Source of the DNA: Lentisphaerota bacterium
GTDB taxonomy: Bacteria; Verrucomicrobiota; Lentisphaeria; Victivallales; Victivallaceae
Assembly (NCBI GenBank): GCA_015061725.1
Contig: SUVX01000027.1
Coordinates: 1-45,260, forward strand
DNA length: 45,260 bases
Direction of reading: 5' to 3'
Shown here: piece by piece, positions 36,501 to 43,690 of the stretch
How the letters are laid out: every line of letters begins with the position of its first letter
How positions within the stretch are numbered: the stretch's first letter is position 1
The notes under the pieces: generated by a model
Database searches by the model: none
What the model saw: only the letters and a program-made list of their open reading frames with translations
Told to the model about the DNA's origin: nothing
Position numbers and translations under genes: made by a program

Positions 36501-36584
36501 ATCAAGTTTTCCGTTCCATGCCCAGAAAGGCGCACCGTACATTTCAACAGGCGGATTGTTGAAAAAATTCATCAGTTCCTGCAT
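33510..36584 (-). CDS. GH106-like glycoside hydrolase
   Basis: About 1024 residues. The N-terminus MYGAPFWAWNGKLDENTLRRQI, then GFGGFFMHSRTGLETPYM and YDEDRWPSGAAGG, is typical of the large GH106-like group, which includes alpha-L-rhamnosidases. The C-terminal half is beta-rich with a probable sugar-binding fold. No signal peptide is seen, so it may be cytoplasmic. Rhamnosidase activity would fit rhaA in the same window but is not proven. The exact start is open: ATG 36584 has GGGGTGG just upstream, and ATG 36596 and 36572 are alternatives. The promoter at 36622-36649 excludes anything upstream of about 36615. Confidence 0.85.
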   Translation of the reverse strand: MQELMNFFNNPPVEMYGAPFWAWNGKLDENTLRRQIRIMREMGFGGFFMHSRTGLETPYMQKDWFHAIDVCIDEAEKCGMLAYLYDEDRWPSGAAGGIVTSDDRYKAQKLYCSFEEIPPEGNFVARFALTLQDGKIVSMRRLQQNESAVSAGEKIYNFYWKYMDSTTWYNNAAYLNTMDEEAVDKFISVTHEKYAARYGEKFSKSIPAIFTDEPCYIHGAILGCLPWTGNLCKEFEKRYNYDLINRLPELFFSTQTEVSQVRHDFYDLISSFFAENFIGKIAGWGENHKLPLCGHLLGEDALSAQTLYIGNAMRCYEKMQIPGVDVLTEHWNIFNTVKQCVSVARQLGRKYRMTETYGCTGWDFPFFGHKAIGDWQYALGINMRCLHLSWYSLAGEGKRDYPASFLDHSPWYKQYSVLENYFARIGNISAESREIRDLLVIHPLESMWSILAKDTSSSSASSAQRQIQPGRKVLDTFDSPEINKLDDAHTIITNTLLAQNLDFDFGDEEMLSRIGSADGELFRVGEAVYRQILIPELKTIRSSTLKLLSAFKGRVFYLGKAPEFVDALPSDEAEKVFSSFTQVSFENFTFQIAADFRRVSISDSSNTQAAPLFYRLAEFRDGYSLFIVNTSMAFENDQKKGIMVRDRNITCPDLTVKLALPFKGKIAEFNAFDGSAFEIDFKYEDGFYIFNTSFDKLQSRLYIISPEIDAPKQQERPVFTGAFPLPDNGFDYSLSEENILVLNHAKWSTETESSSDEQYIILLDDKLRAMIGEMPRGGLMEQPWHRGRKEIEKSIKLTLKYSFVCDVIPEKNCILSMENPEKFSIYLNGNEIPQNLCGFYLDCAIKNIVLDRSLFVKGVNQLVLECPQYDYFTNLEALYIRGAFGVDENSHMTALPEKLFCGNWCEQFLANYAGNVTYYTFVDNPGKTTLEVPAWRGTLPGVRIDDEDEKLLVTFPFEIEIPAGFHRLAITVYGHRRNALGPFYLNEKWPERTGPYQFKVYENPNRQLVPCGLLLPPVIKTHAL

Positions 36585-36621
36585 ATACCACCCCATATTA
36601 TTTTTTTTAAGAACACGGGAT

Positions 36622-36649
36622 AATATATACTGCAATCAGATTTTTTCAA
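36622..36649 (-). promoter_or_regulatory. Promoter of the GH106-like gene
   Basis: TTGAAA (36649-36644), a 16-base spacer, TATATT (36627-36622). Confidence 0.5.
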
Positions 36650-36658
36650 GACACAAAA

Positions 36659-36681
36659 GCCGGCAGAGTGATCTGCCGGCA
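36659..36681 (-). terminator. Hairpin with short T run
   Basis: GCCGGCAG-atcact-CTGCCGGC followed by TTTT on the minus strand. It lies between the cassette region and the GH106-like promoter and could end transcription coming from the tRNA-Pro side. Confidence 0.55.
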
Positions 36682-36756
36682 TAAGTAATCAAAGTGTAAA
36701 TGCCGGGCAGCTTGATGGCAACGGGGGTATGCGTGTTGCGTGGGCGTGACGCTTAA

Positions 36757-36792
36757 GTCTGACCTGTCTGACCTGTCTGACTTGTCTGACAA
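36757..36792 (-). repeat. 9-bp array, GTCTGACNN x4
   Basis: Two GTCTGACCT, GTCTGACTT, GTCTGACAA. Confidence 0.95.
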
Positions 36793-36906
36793 GATGGGGG
36801 CGCCACGATATACCCCGTGGGTTTGCTTTGCCGCAGTATGGTCTGGCTCGGGCGATGATGTGCCGCAGGGGTGATTATTGCCATCGGCGCCCCAAATAAA
36901 AAACCG

Positions 36907-36933
36907 GTATTCTTAGTATTCTTAGTATTCTTA
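36907..36933 (-). repeat. 9-bp array, GTATTCTTA x3, replacing the usual 9-mer
   Basis: Three identical 9-mers between AAACCG and GCAAGCGCCGCC. The right flank continues into the normal cassette sequence. Confidence 0.95.
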
Positions 36934-37063
36934 GCAAGCGCCGCCCGCAGGGTATAGCAAACCACAGCGGTTATTCAGGATTTTGGCGCCGATTTACCGC
37001 AGGGTAATGCCGGGCAGCTTGATGGCAACGGGGGTATGCGTGTTGCGTGGGCGTGACGCTTAA

Positions 37064-37099
37064 GTCTGACCTGTCTGACCTGTCTGACTTGTCTGACAA
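37064..37099 (-). repeat. 9-bp array, GTCTGACNN x4
   Basis: Same four 9-mers as unit A in the same order. Confidence 0.95.
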
Positions 37100-37207
37100 G
37101 ATGGGGGCGTCACGATATACCCCGTGGGTTTGCTTTGCCGCAGTGTGGTTTGGCTCGGGGCGATGATGTGCCGCAGGGGTAATTATTGCCATCGGCGCCC
37201 CAACAGC

Positions 37208-37234
37208 AACTCTCATAACTCTCATAATTCTCAT
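37208..37234 (-). repeat. 9-bp array, AAYTCTCAT x3
   Basis: Two AACTCTCAT and one AATTCTCAT before AAGCGCCGCC. Confidence 0.95.
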
Positions 37235-37340
37235 AAGCGCCGCCCGCAGAGTATAGCAAACCTCAGCGGTTATTCAGAATTTGAGTGCCAAAAATTACCG
37301 CAGGGTAAGGTTGCCCGCTGATTTGCCACAAGGGTAATTC

Positions 37341-37439
37341 AAGGCTTCTTGGGGAGTTTGGTGAAGATGTGAAGAAAAGGCTGCGCCTTTTGAGTGAAGT
37401 TGTGCTTCGCACAGTGAAGAGAAGACTTGCGTCTTCGTT
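37341..37439 (+). repeat. 99-bp direct repeat, copy A, containing a hairpin array
   Basis: Identical to 37574-37672 except for one base (GGGGAG/GCGGAG). It holds AAAAGGC-TGC-GCCTTTT, TGTGC-TTC-GCACA and GAAGAC-TTGC-GTCTTC, each preceded by GTGAAG or a form of it. Confidence 0.95.
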
Positions 37440-37573
37440 CCGCCATAAAAGGCGGTTTAAGCACCGCAGGTGCGCTTTAAAACAGTAACACATCCACCCG
37501 CCGGAGGCGGCAGCTTCACAAGCGAATGAAATGAGCGACTTCACAAGTGAGCAAAGCGAACGTCTTCACAAGC
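37440..37573 (+). repeat. Hairpins and CTTCACAAG repeats between the 99-bp copies
   Basis: CCGCC-ATAAAA-GGCGG, GCACC-GCA-GGTGC (37461-37473) and CCGCC-GGA-GGCGG (37498-37510) are followed by three CTTCACAAG motifs about 25 bases apart (CTTCAC is the reverse complement of the GTGAAG foot). So the second half of the array appears to face the opposite way. Confidence 0.85.
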
Positions 37574-37672
37574 AAGGCTTCTTGCGGAGTTTGGTGAAGA
37601 TGTGAAGAAAAGGCTGCGCCTTTTGAGTGAAGTTGTGCTTCGCACAGTGAAGAGAAGACTTGCGTCTTCGTT
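37574..37672 (+). repeat. 99-bp direct repeat, copy B
   Basis: Second copy of the hairpin array; its end touches the hairpin at the 3' end of tRNA-Pro. Confidence 0.95.
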
Positions 37673-37697
37673 GACCATTTTTTTGCAAAAAATGGTC
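37673..37697. repeat. 11-bp-stem hairpin overlapping the tRNA-Pro 3' end
   Basis: GACCATTTTTT-TGC-AAAAAATGGTC is a perfect inverted repeat with a TGC triloop. Its right arm contains the last tRNA bases (GACCA on the minus strand). The T6 directly after CCA may also end tRNA transcription. Confidence 0.85.
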
Positions 37698-37768
37698 GGG
37701 ATGGCGGGAGTCGAACCCGCGACATCTTGCTCCCAAAGCAAGCGCGCTAGCCACTGCGCTACATCCCG
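37693..37768 (-). tRNA. tRNA-Pro (anticodon TGG), CCA encoded
   Basis: 76 bases. Acceptor stem CGGGATG/CATCCCG, D arm GCGCAGTGGCTAGCGC, anticodon stem CTTGC/GCAAG with loop TTTGGGA (anticodon TGG), T arm GCGGGTTCGACTCCCGC, discriminator A and encoded CCA. Confidence 0.96.
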
Positions 37769-37786
37769 AAAAAGAGAACAAGCCTT

Positions 37787-37815
37787 AAAATAGCCCGACT
37801 TATGCTTTTTTTCAA
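37787..37815 (-). promoter_or_regulatory. Promoter of tRNA-Pro
   Basis: TTGAAA (37815-37810), a 17-base spacer, TATTTT (37792-37787), with a GC-rich stretch after the -35 side. Start about 12 bases before the tRNA. Confidence 0.6.
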
Positions 37816-37827
37816 GTGCTTTTTCTG

Positions 37828-37856
37828 TTGAAATTCTTGCAAATGTGTGATATATT
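37828..37856 (+). promoter_or_regulatory. Promoter of the etf operon
   Basis: TTGAAA (37828-37833), a 17-base spacer, TATATT (37851-37856). The leader would be about 135 bases to the etfB GTG. Confidence 0.6.
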
Positions 37857-37998
37857 ATTGAATGTAGTGGTATAGTTGGGTGAATTGTGTCCTGAAAATA
37901 CGCTTTATCCTCCCTCTGCCGCTGACATTGAAAAAGAATTGTAAGTAAAGGTTTATCAATAAAAAACAACCTGAAAAGTTAAAAAAAGGAGGCGAATC

Positions 37999-38877
37999 GT
38001 GAGTTATAAGGTACTCGTTTTCGTCAAACAGGTCCCGGATACACAGAATATTTCCGGCGACGCCATGACTCCGGAGGGCACCGTCAACCGTGCGGCTCTT
38101 CCGGCGATCTTCAACCCGGAGGACTTGAACGCCCTTGAAATGGCTCTTGATATCAAGGATCGTTTCGGCGCCGAAGTCATCGTTGCCACCATGGGTATGC
38201 CCGCCGCCGCCGAAGTTCTGCGGCAGTCCCTCTACCGCGGCGCGGACCGTGCGTTCCTCGTTACCGACAGAGCCCTCGCAGGTGCCGATACCCTCGCAAC
38301 CAGTTACACTTTGAGCTGCTGCGCCAAGTACATCGGCGGATGTGACCTCATCCTCTGCGGACGTCAGGCCATCGACGGTGATACCGCCCAGGTCGGTCCC
38401 CAGATCGCTGAGAAACTTGCCATCCCCCAGCTCTGCTATGTTGAAGAAGTCAAAAATATCGCTGACGGCAAAATTACTGTCCGCCGCGCGATCGAAGGCG
38501 GTTACGAGATCCTCGAATCTCCCACGCCTGCTCTGCTGACTGTCATCGATGCCAATCTGCCCCGTCCCATGAACGCCAGACGCATTATGAAATACAAGCG
38601 CGCCCGCGTTGCCAGCGAACTTGCCAAAGAAGTTGCCGCTGACAAACTCGAAGATGCCAAGGCAGATCTTGAGTCCCGCGGACTGCTTATTACTGAACTG
38701 AATGCCGCTATGATCAATGCCGCACCGGACCGCATCGGTTTCCCCGGTTCTCCGACCAAGGTCAAACAGGTCATGAGCGTCGTTCTCACCGCCGGTGAAG
38801 CAAAGACCGTTGAGCCGACTGCTGACGGTATTGCCGAACTTATCCACGAACTTATCAGCGATCACACCCTGGGGTAA
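37999..38877 (+). CDS. etfB: Electron transfer flavoprotein, beta subunit
   Basis: 292 residues, starting at GTG with GGAGG 6 bases upstream (SYKVLVFVKQVPDTQNISGD). It has the EtfB segments LNALEMALDIKD, LILCGRQAIDGDTAQVGPQIAEKL and ANLPRPMNARRIMKYKRA. With EtfA it carries electrons from acyl-CoA dehydrogenases. First gene of a four-gene operon. Whether this pair is electron-bifurcating cannot be decided by eye. Confidence 0.95.
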   Translation: MSYKVLVFVKQVPDTQNISGDAMTPEGTVNRAALPAIFNPEDLNALEMALDIKDRFGAEVIVATMGMPAAAEVLRQSLYRGADRAFLVTDRALAGADTLATSYTLSCCAKYIGGCDLILCGRQAIDGDTAQVGPQIAEKLAIPQLCYVEEVKNIADGKITVRRAIEGGYEILESPTPALLTVIDANLPRPMNARRIMKYKRARVASELAKEVAADKLEDAKADLESRGLLITELNAAMINAAPDRIGFPGSPTKVKQVMSVVLTAGEAKTVEPTADGIAELIHELISDHTLG

Positions 38878-38882
38878 TTCTT

Positions 38883-39905
38883 ATGTCTGAACAAATCGGA
38901 AACGTCTGGGTCTTCATCGAGCAGGAAGCCGGTAAAATCGCCGGCGTGAGTCTTCAGCTGGTCTCCAAAGGAAGAGAACTTGCCGACCGTCTCGGTGTCA
39001 AACTTGAAGGTATCTTACTGGGCGACAATGTTGCCGCCTGCGCCAACGAACTTTATCAGTACGGCTGCGACAAGGTCATCCTCGCCGAGGACCCCCGCCT
39101 TGAACCCTTCACCGTGCTGCCCTATGCCAAAGTTATCATGGATCTTATCCGTGAACGCAAACCCAATATCCTGCTTTTCGGCGCAACTTTGAAGGGACGC
39201 GAACTTGCTCCCCGCGTTGCCTCCGAAAAACTCGCAGGACTTACCGCCGACTGCACCAATCTTGAAATCGATGATTTCGATGACAAGCGCAACGGTAAAT
39301 TCTACAAAGACAAACTCATGCAGATCCGTCCCGCTTTCGGCGGAAACATCATCGCCACGATTGTCAACACCTGGGATGATCCCCAGATGGTCACCGTCCG
39401 CGAAGGCGTGATGAAACTCGGAGATGCCGATCCCTCCCGTACCGGAGAACTTGAAAGAGTTGAAGTCAAACTTTCTGATGCTGAAACTGTTGTCAAAGTT
39501 CTTGAACGCGTCCGCGCGGATAAAGAAGTTGATCTTCAGGGCGCCCAGATCATCGTCTGCGGTGGTTACGGCGTCGGTTCCAAAGAGAACTTCAAACTCA
39601 TCCACGATCTGGCAGAAGCCATCGGCGGCGAAGTCGGTGCCTCCCGTGCCGCTGTTGACGCCGGCTGGATCAGTCATGACTATCAGATCGGTCAGACCGG
39701 TGTGACTGTCCGTCCCCGTCTTTACATCGCCTGCGGTATTTCAGGTGCCATTCAGCACCGCGCCGGTATGGATGAATCCAAGAAGATCATCGCGATCAAC
39801 ACCGATCCCAATGCGCCGATTTTCAGCTGTGCGCACTACGCGATCGTGGGCGATCTCAATCAGGTGATCCCGCAAATGATCAAAGCCTTCAAGGCAAAGC
39901 AGTAA
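38883..39905 (+). CDS. etfA: Electron transfer flavoprotein, alpha subunit
   Basis: 340 residues. The C-terminal FAD site is clear: GASRAAVDAGWISHDYQIGQTG, LYIACGISGAIQHRAGM and INTDPNAPIFSCAHYAIVGD. It lies 5 bases after etfB and partners with it. No extra N-terminal ferredoxin domain. Confidence 0.95.
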   Translation: MSEQIGNVWVFIEQEAGKIAGVSLQLVSKGRELADRLGVKLEGILLGDNVAACANELYQYGCDKVILAEDPRLEPFTVLPYAKVIMDLIRERKPNILLFGATLKGRELAPRVASEKLAGLTADCTNLEIDDFDDKRNGKFYKDKLMQIRPAFGGNIIATIVNTWDDPQMVTVREGVMKLGDADPSRTGELERVEVKLSDAETVVKVLERVRADKEVDLQGAQIIVCGGYGVGSKENFKLIHDLAEAIGGEVGASRAAVDAGWISHDYQIGQTGVTVRPRLYIACGISGAIQHRAGMDESKKIIAINTDPNAPIFSCAHYAIVGDLNQVIPQMIKAFKAKQ

Positions 39906-39920
39906 GAAAGGTGATCCATC

Positions 39921-41633
39921 ATGGGAAACTTTTTCAGTGACAACCGCGATCTTGTTTTCACTCTTGAAAACCTCGCTCTGACCGATGTGGTCGGCATGAT
40001 TGAAAAGAACTACGAGTTCTCTAAGGAATATGAAAACGCACCGGTTGATTTTGCCGATGCTCTTGACAACTACCGCCGCGTTCTGGATGTCGTCGGAAAC
40101 ATCTGCGCCGACCGTATCGAGCCGCGTGCCCGTACCGTCGATGCCGAAGGACCCAAATTTGAAAACGGCAAAGTGACCTATCATCCGCTGACCGCCATGA
40201 ACCTCAAAGATCTGACCGATGCCGGTCTCATGGGTGTCATGCTCGGACACAAATACGGCGGTCTCAACTTCCCCGTTTCCATCTATACCATGATGACCGA
40301 GATGGTCTCCCGCGCCGATGCCTCTTTGCAGAACATCTTCGGACTGCAGGATATCGCCGAAACCATCAGTTTCTTCGGCAGTGAAGAGCAGAAAGACAAA
40401 TATCTGCCCGGATTCGCCTCCGGAGAATTTGACGGCTCCATGGACCTGACCGAACCCGACTACGGCAGCGATCTGCCCGGTGTCCGTCTGCGTGCCTATC
40501 AGGACGAGAACGGACAGTGGTTCCTCAATGGTATGAAACGCTTCATCACCAACGGCTGCTCCAAAGTTCACCTGGTGCTTGCCCGTTCTGAAGAGGGTAC
40601 TTCTGACGCCCGCGGACTTTCAATGTTCATCTGCGAAGCCTGTCCGCAGCTGGTTGTCCGCCGTATTGAAAACAAGATGGGTATCCACGGTGTGCCGACC
40701 TGCGAACTGCAGTTCAACGACGTTCCCGCCCAGCTCTGCGGTCAGCGCAAACTCGGTCTGATCCGTTACGTCATGAGCCTGATGAACGGCGCCCGTGTCG
40801 CCATCAGCGCCCAGGCTGTCGGTATCGCCGAAGCCGCCTACCGTGAAGCCAGAAAATATGCAAGTGAACGTGAACAGTTCAAGAAGTCCATCGACACCTT
40901 CCCGGCAATCTACTCCATGCTCAGCAGCATGAAGACTTCTCTGACTGCCGCCCGCGCTCTGCTTTACGAAACAACCCGTGTGGTTGACCTGCGCAACAGC
41001 TACACCCACATTGTTGAACATGGCGAACCCACCGCAGAAGACCGTGCCGCCAAGAAGTATTATGAGCGTGTCGCAGCTGCCCTGACCCCCATGTGCAAGG
41101 CTCTGGCAACTGAAACCGCCAACAAGATCGCTTATGACTGCATCCAGATCCTCGGCGGAACCGGATACATGCGCGACTTCAATGCGGAACGTTTCTACCG
41201 CGATGCCCGTATCACCAACATCTACGAAGGAACCACCCAGCTTCAGGTCGTGGCAGCCATCGGCGGTGTGATGCAGCGCGCTCTGGATACCCGTATTGAC
41301 GAACTCGCCGCAGTTGAACTTGCTCCGGAACTGGCTGCTCTGCGTGACAAACTGCTTGCCATGCGCGAACAGCAGAAAGAGGCCGCCAAGTTTGTCTCCG
41401 ACCTCAAGAACACCGAATACCATGACTATGTCTCCCGCGACCTGGTCGAGATGGAAACGATGATTTTCGTCGGTATGCTGCTGCTGCGTGATGCCGCCAA
41501 GTGCGCCGATCGCGCTCCGATTGCAGAACGTTACATTCAGGATAACTTCGCACAGTACGCCATGCGCTATCAGCGCGTGATGTCCGGTGAAATGAAGCTG
41601 CTCGACAACAAACGTGATATCATTGATTACTGA
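39921..41633 (+). CDS. Acyl-CoA dehydrogenase (long form)
   Basis: 570 residues, longer than the ~380-residue core, with N- and C-terminal extensions. FAD and substrate motifs: MDLTEPDYGSDLPGVRLRA, NGMKRFITNGC, and the catalytic base in TNIYEGTTQLQ. Oxidises or reduces an acyl-CoA using the EtfAB pair encoded just upstream (15-base gap). Chain length is unknown; in an anaerobe it could act as a reductase. Confidence 0.93.
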   Translation: MGNFFSDNRDLVFTLENLALTDVVGMIEKNYEFSKEYENAPVDFADALDNYRRVLDVVGNICADRIEPRARTVDAEGPKFENGKVTYHPLTAMNLKDLTDAGLMGVMLGHKYGGLNFPVSIYTMMTEMVSRADASLQNIFGLQDIAETISFFGSEEQKDKYLPGFASGEFDGSMDLTEPDYGSDLPGVRLRAYQDENGQWFLNGMKRFITNGCSKVHLVLARSEEGTSDARGLSMFICEACPQLVVRRIENKMGIHGVPTCELQFNDVPAQLCGQRKLGLIRYVMSLMNGARVAISAQAVGIAEAAYREARKYASEREQFKKSIDTFPAIYSMLSSMKTSLTAARALLYETTRVVDLRNSYTHIVEHGEPTAEDRAAKKYYERVAAALTPMCKALATETANKIAYDCIQILGGTGYMRDFNAERFYRDARITNIYEGTTQLQVVAAIGGVMQRALDTRIDELAAVELAPELAALRDKLLAMREQQKEAAKFVSDLKNTEYHDYVSRDLVEMETMIFVGMLLLRDAAKCADRAPIAERYIQDNFAQYAMRYQRVMSGEMKLLDNKRDIIDY

Positions 41634-41651
41634 TAAAGAGGAGTGATTGCA

Positions 41652-41924
41652 ATGAATAACGCATATCTGGCGAAAGCCAAACAGTTCATTTCCGATCCGC
41701 AGATTCTCTCTGTGGTTGCCGCCAAACGTGCCCGTCAGCTTGCCGGCGGTGCGCGTCCGATGATCAAGTGCGACTGCAACAATCTGCTGGACATCGCCCT
41801 GCTTGAAATCGGCGAAGGACTGCTCAGCTACGAGTTTGCTTCCGCTGAAGAAACTGCTGAAAAAGCCGAACCCGTTGAAGCAGAAGGCAAGGAAGAGACA
41901 ACTGAAGAAACTCCCGCCTGGTAA
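41652..41924 (+). CDS. rpoZ: RNA polymerase omega-subunit-like protein
   Basis: 90 residues. VVAAKRARQLAGGARPMI and DIALLEIGEGLLSYE line up with the omega core (AARRARQ, then ALREI.EGL), followed by an acidic Glu-rich tail. Omega helps assemble beta prime into RNA polymerase. The start is ATG 41652 with GAGGAG 8 bases upstream. Its place at the end of an etf operon is unusual. It could instead be an omega paralogue. Confidence 0.7.
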   Translation: MNNAYLAKAKQFISDPQILSVVAAKRARQLAGGARPMIKCDCNNLLDIALLEIGEGLLSYEFASAEETAEKAEPVEAEGKEETTEETPAW

Positions 41925-41942
41925 TTGGTTTTACAAGGCAAC

Positions 41943-41971
41943 AAAAAAGCTCCGGTTTTCCGGAGCTTTTT
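41943..41971. terminator. Bidirectional terminator after the etf operon
   Basis: AGCTCCGG-tttt-CCGGAGCT with A6 before and T5 after; strong on both strands. Confidence 0.92.
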
Positions 41972-42009
41972 CATATTAAAGTGAAACATACGGCAAAAAG
42001 GGGGTAAAA

Positions 42010-42558
42010 ATGGGGGCGTTTGATGATATTCTTGAAGCAGCCGGAAAGGTCATCAAGACATCTGTTGATCCGCTGGACACGCTGAAAATGCGCAGAATTC
42101 CCAATGCATCAGATACCATTTTGGAGTTGATAACCGGCAACAACAAGTGTTCTGAACCGGTACCGGGAACTCCGGTTTACTGTGATCTGGCAATCGTTGC
42201 AGAACACACGGGGATTTATATCGGTGATAATAAAATCGTTCATTTGAGCGGAGATGGTAAAATTGAAGCGGTGACGCCGCAGAAATTTGTCCGCCGGCTT
42301 GATGGTGCCAATCCGGCTGAAACGATTTATTTTGCCGTTGCTAACGGAAAAGCTGTCGGTAATAAGAAAATTGCAGACAGAGCAAGGGCGATGATCGGCA
42401 AGCGCAGACAATACAATGTGCTTCTGGATAATTGCCATCAATTTACCTGCGGCTGCCTTTCCGGAGACTTTGAAAATCCCTGTAACTATTTTACGCTGGT
42501 TCAAGCAGAAATCTGGTCAAGATTCGGTATTTTCAGCTGGAAAGAGTGGGATTACTGA
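42010..42558 (+). CDS. LRAT-domain protein
   Basis: 182 residues. The LRAT/NlpC-P60 type fold is shown by PGTPVYCDLAIVAEHTGIYIG (catalytic His), IVHLSG, and LDNCHQFTCGC (catalytic Cys). Such proteins act as thiol acyltransferases or lipases. No signal peptide. GGGGG lies 5 bases before the ATG. Its paralogue is at 43133-43660. Confidence 0.85.
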   Translation: MGAFDDILEAAGKVIKTSVDPLDTLKMRRIPNASDTILELITGNNKCSEPVPGTPVYCDLAIVAEHTGIYIGDNKIVHLSGDGKIEAVTPQKFVRRLDGANPAETIYFAVANGKAVGNKKIADRARAMIGKRRQYNVLLDNCHQFTCGCLSGDFENPCNYFTLVQAEIWSRFGIFSWKEWDY

Positions 42559-42570
42559 TTTTTTCCGTAT

Positions 42571-42608
42571 AAAAAAATTCCGCTGTCTTTTGCCGCAGGA
42601 CAGCGGAA
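42571..42608 (-). terminator. Hairpin with T7 on the minus strand
   Basis: TTCCGCTGTC/GACAGCGGAA, with A7 on the left side in plus orientation. It works as an intrinsic terminator only for minus-strand transcripts, though the nearest upstream gene on plus is the LRAT gene. A second stem AAACGCAA/TTGCGTTT follows at 42641-42674. Confidence 0.6.
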
Positions 42609-42727
42609 CTGTCAACAGAAAATTATTTTGTTTCCCATTTAAACGCAATCAATATCTTTTCTGAGGTTGCGTTTAGTTTTACAAGGCACAAAAGAACCTA
42701 TTACAAAAAATATTTAACATTGACTCC

Positions 42728-42774
42728 TTGACAAGTTGATTTTTAGTGCTACATTAATTAACATGTTAACATGT
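42728..42774 (+). promoter_or_regulatory. Promoter with overlapping palindromic operator
   Basis: TTGACA (42728-42733), 16 bases, TACATT (42750-42755). The perfect palindrome ACATGTTAACATGT (42761-42774) covers the predicted start, a typical repressor place. The transcript would run into the hairpin-rich leader and the second LRAT gene. Confidence 0.55.
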
Positions 42775-43060
42775 GTTATCCGGATGAGATATTTATCCGG
42801 CGCGAGGCAAGTTGCGGAATACTTGTCTACTTGATTTTTATCCTGTACTATCTGCGAGGAAAAGTTCCTCCGGCGCGAGGCAAGTTGCGGAATACTTGTC
42901 CTTTTAATCTACTAACTTGCGGCAACGCAAGTCCATTCTATTTACTACTTATGCTTTGCGAGGAGAGGCATCTCAATCTTGCGGAGTTGATTATCTGATG
43001 TTTTACTTGCTGTAAAAGGTCATGAACATGGGGTTCATGTGCTGAAAAAATCAACAAAAT
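42775..43060 (+). repeat. Hairpin-rich leader with a repeated 32-base element
   Basis: TCCGGCGCGAGGCAAGTTGC followed by GGAATACTTGTC occurs at 42796-42827 and 42869-42900. Hairpins: CCGGAT/ATCCGG, GAGGAA-aag-TTCCTC, CAAGT/ACTTG twice, ACTTGCG-GCAA-CGCAAGT (GNRA-type loop), CATGAAC-atggg-GTTCATG. TTGCGGAATACTTGT resembles the core of the 44-bp repeats at 31671. No gene is seen from 42559 to 43045. Confidence 0.8.
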
Positions 43061-43132
43061 AGTATAGCTGATGTTTTTTATAGCTTTGCAGAAATCGGAG
43101 TTGCACTGGCGTGTGATTTTGCTGCAGATCGT

Positions 43133-43660
43133 TTGGGACTGGAAGAACCGGACGAAGGCTCCTATATGGCTCAGATGATGGAAAAAGATGGGCATTGCAA
43201 TGTACTGCAGGTGTTTTCTGGTGGCGACAAATTGCATTCGCTCCTTCCCGGAACTCCGGTATTCTGCCGTCTTGCCGGGGGCATGGCAGAGCATGCGGGA
43301 ATTGCCATCGGCAGAAAGATCGTTCATCTGGATGGTTCCGGCAATATTATCTGTACCGGTCCGGGAACTTTTCTTGCACGCAAAAATGGTTCCAATATGG
43401 CGGTAAATGTCTACTATGCAGCAACTGCAAAAGACACACCGTTGGGAGATCCGGAAATCGCAAAACGAGCCCGGGCCAAAATAGGACATCACCAGCATTA
43501 CAGTGTTTGGACAGACAATTGTCTGGGGTTTACTCTCGGTTGCATTACCGGTGACTTTGAACAGCATTACAATTATCGTCTCGGGGAAATTGAAAGTGCC
43601 ATTTCCAAACATTTCGGTACATCTTCCTGGGAATGGCGCAACTGGGATTTTGGAAACTGA
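43133..43660 (+). CDS. Second LRAT-domain protein, possibly lacking its normal start
   Basis: At least 175 residues and paralogous to the gene at 42010. It keeps LPGTPVFCRLAGGMAEHAGIAIG, IVHLDG and TDNCLGFTLGC with the catalytic His and Cys, and ends SSWEWRNWDF, like FSWKEWDY in the paralogue. The only listed start is TTG 43133, yet the frame is open and protein-like back to 43046 (IADVFYSFAEIGVALACDFA) with no ATG, GTG or TTG giving a full N-terminus. The start may have been removed when the hairpin repeat arose. Confidence 0.7.
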   Translation: MGLEEPDEGSYMAQMMEKDGHCNVLQVFSGGDKLHSLLPGTPVFCRLAGGMAEHAGIAIGRKIVHLDGSGNIICTGPGTFLARKNGSNMAVNVYYAATAKDTPLGDPEIAKRARAKIGHHQHYSVWTDNCLGFTLGCITGDFEQHYNYRLGEIESAISKHFGTSSWEWRNWDFGN

Positions 43661-43690
43661 ATATAGACAGTTCTTCATATGGAGAAAATT

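Larger units (their letters stand above)
36701..37007 (-). repeat. Cassette unit A (307 bp), inverted relative to units 1 and 2
   Basis: Matches the reverse complement of units 1 and 2. Slot 1 (36757-36792) holds four GTCTGACNN 9-mers (the complement of GTCAGACAR). Slot 2 (36907-36933) holds three GTATTCTTA 9-mers, unlike the RTTATGAGA type in the other three units. Confidence 0.9.
37008..37310 (-). repeat. Cassette unit B, inverted
   Basis: Begins TGCCGGGCAGCTTGATGGCA like unit A, 307 bp later. Slot 1 (37064-37099) has four GTCTGACNN 9-mers. Slot 2 (37208-37234) has three AAYTCTCAT 9-mers, the complement of RTTATGAGA. A small cassette remnant follows to about 37340. No gene is seen from 36650 to 37692. 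Confidence 0.9.

Noticed and set aside
37541..37969. Frames across the hairpin array and tRNA-Pro
   Set aside because: They run through the tRNA gene and its promoter.
42571..42608. Terminator for the plus-strand LRAT gene
   Set aside because: The T run exists only on the minus strand; on plus the hairpin is followed by ACTGTC.
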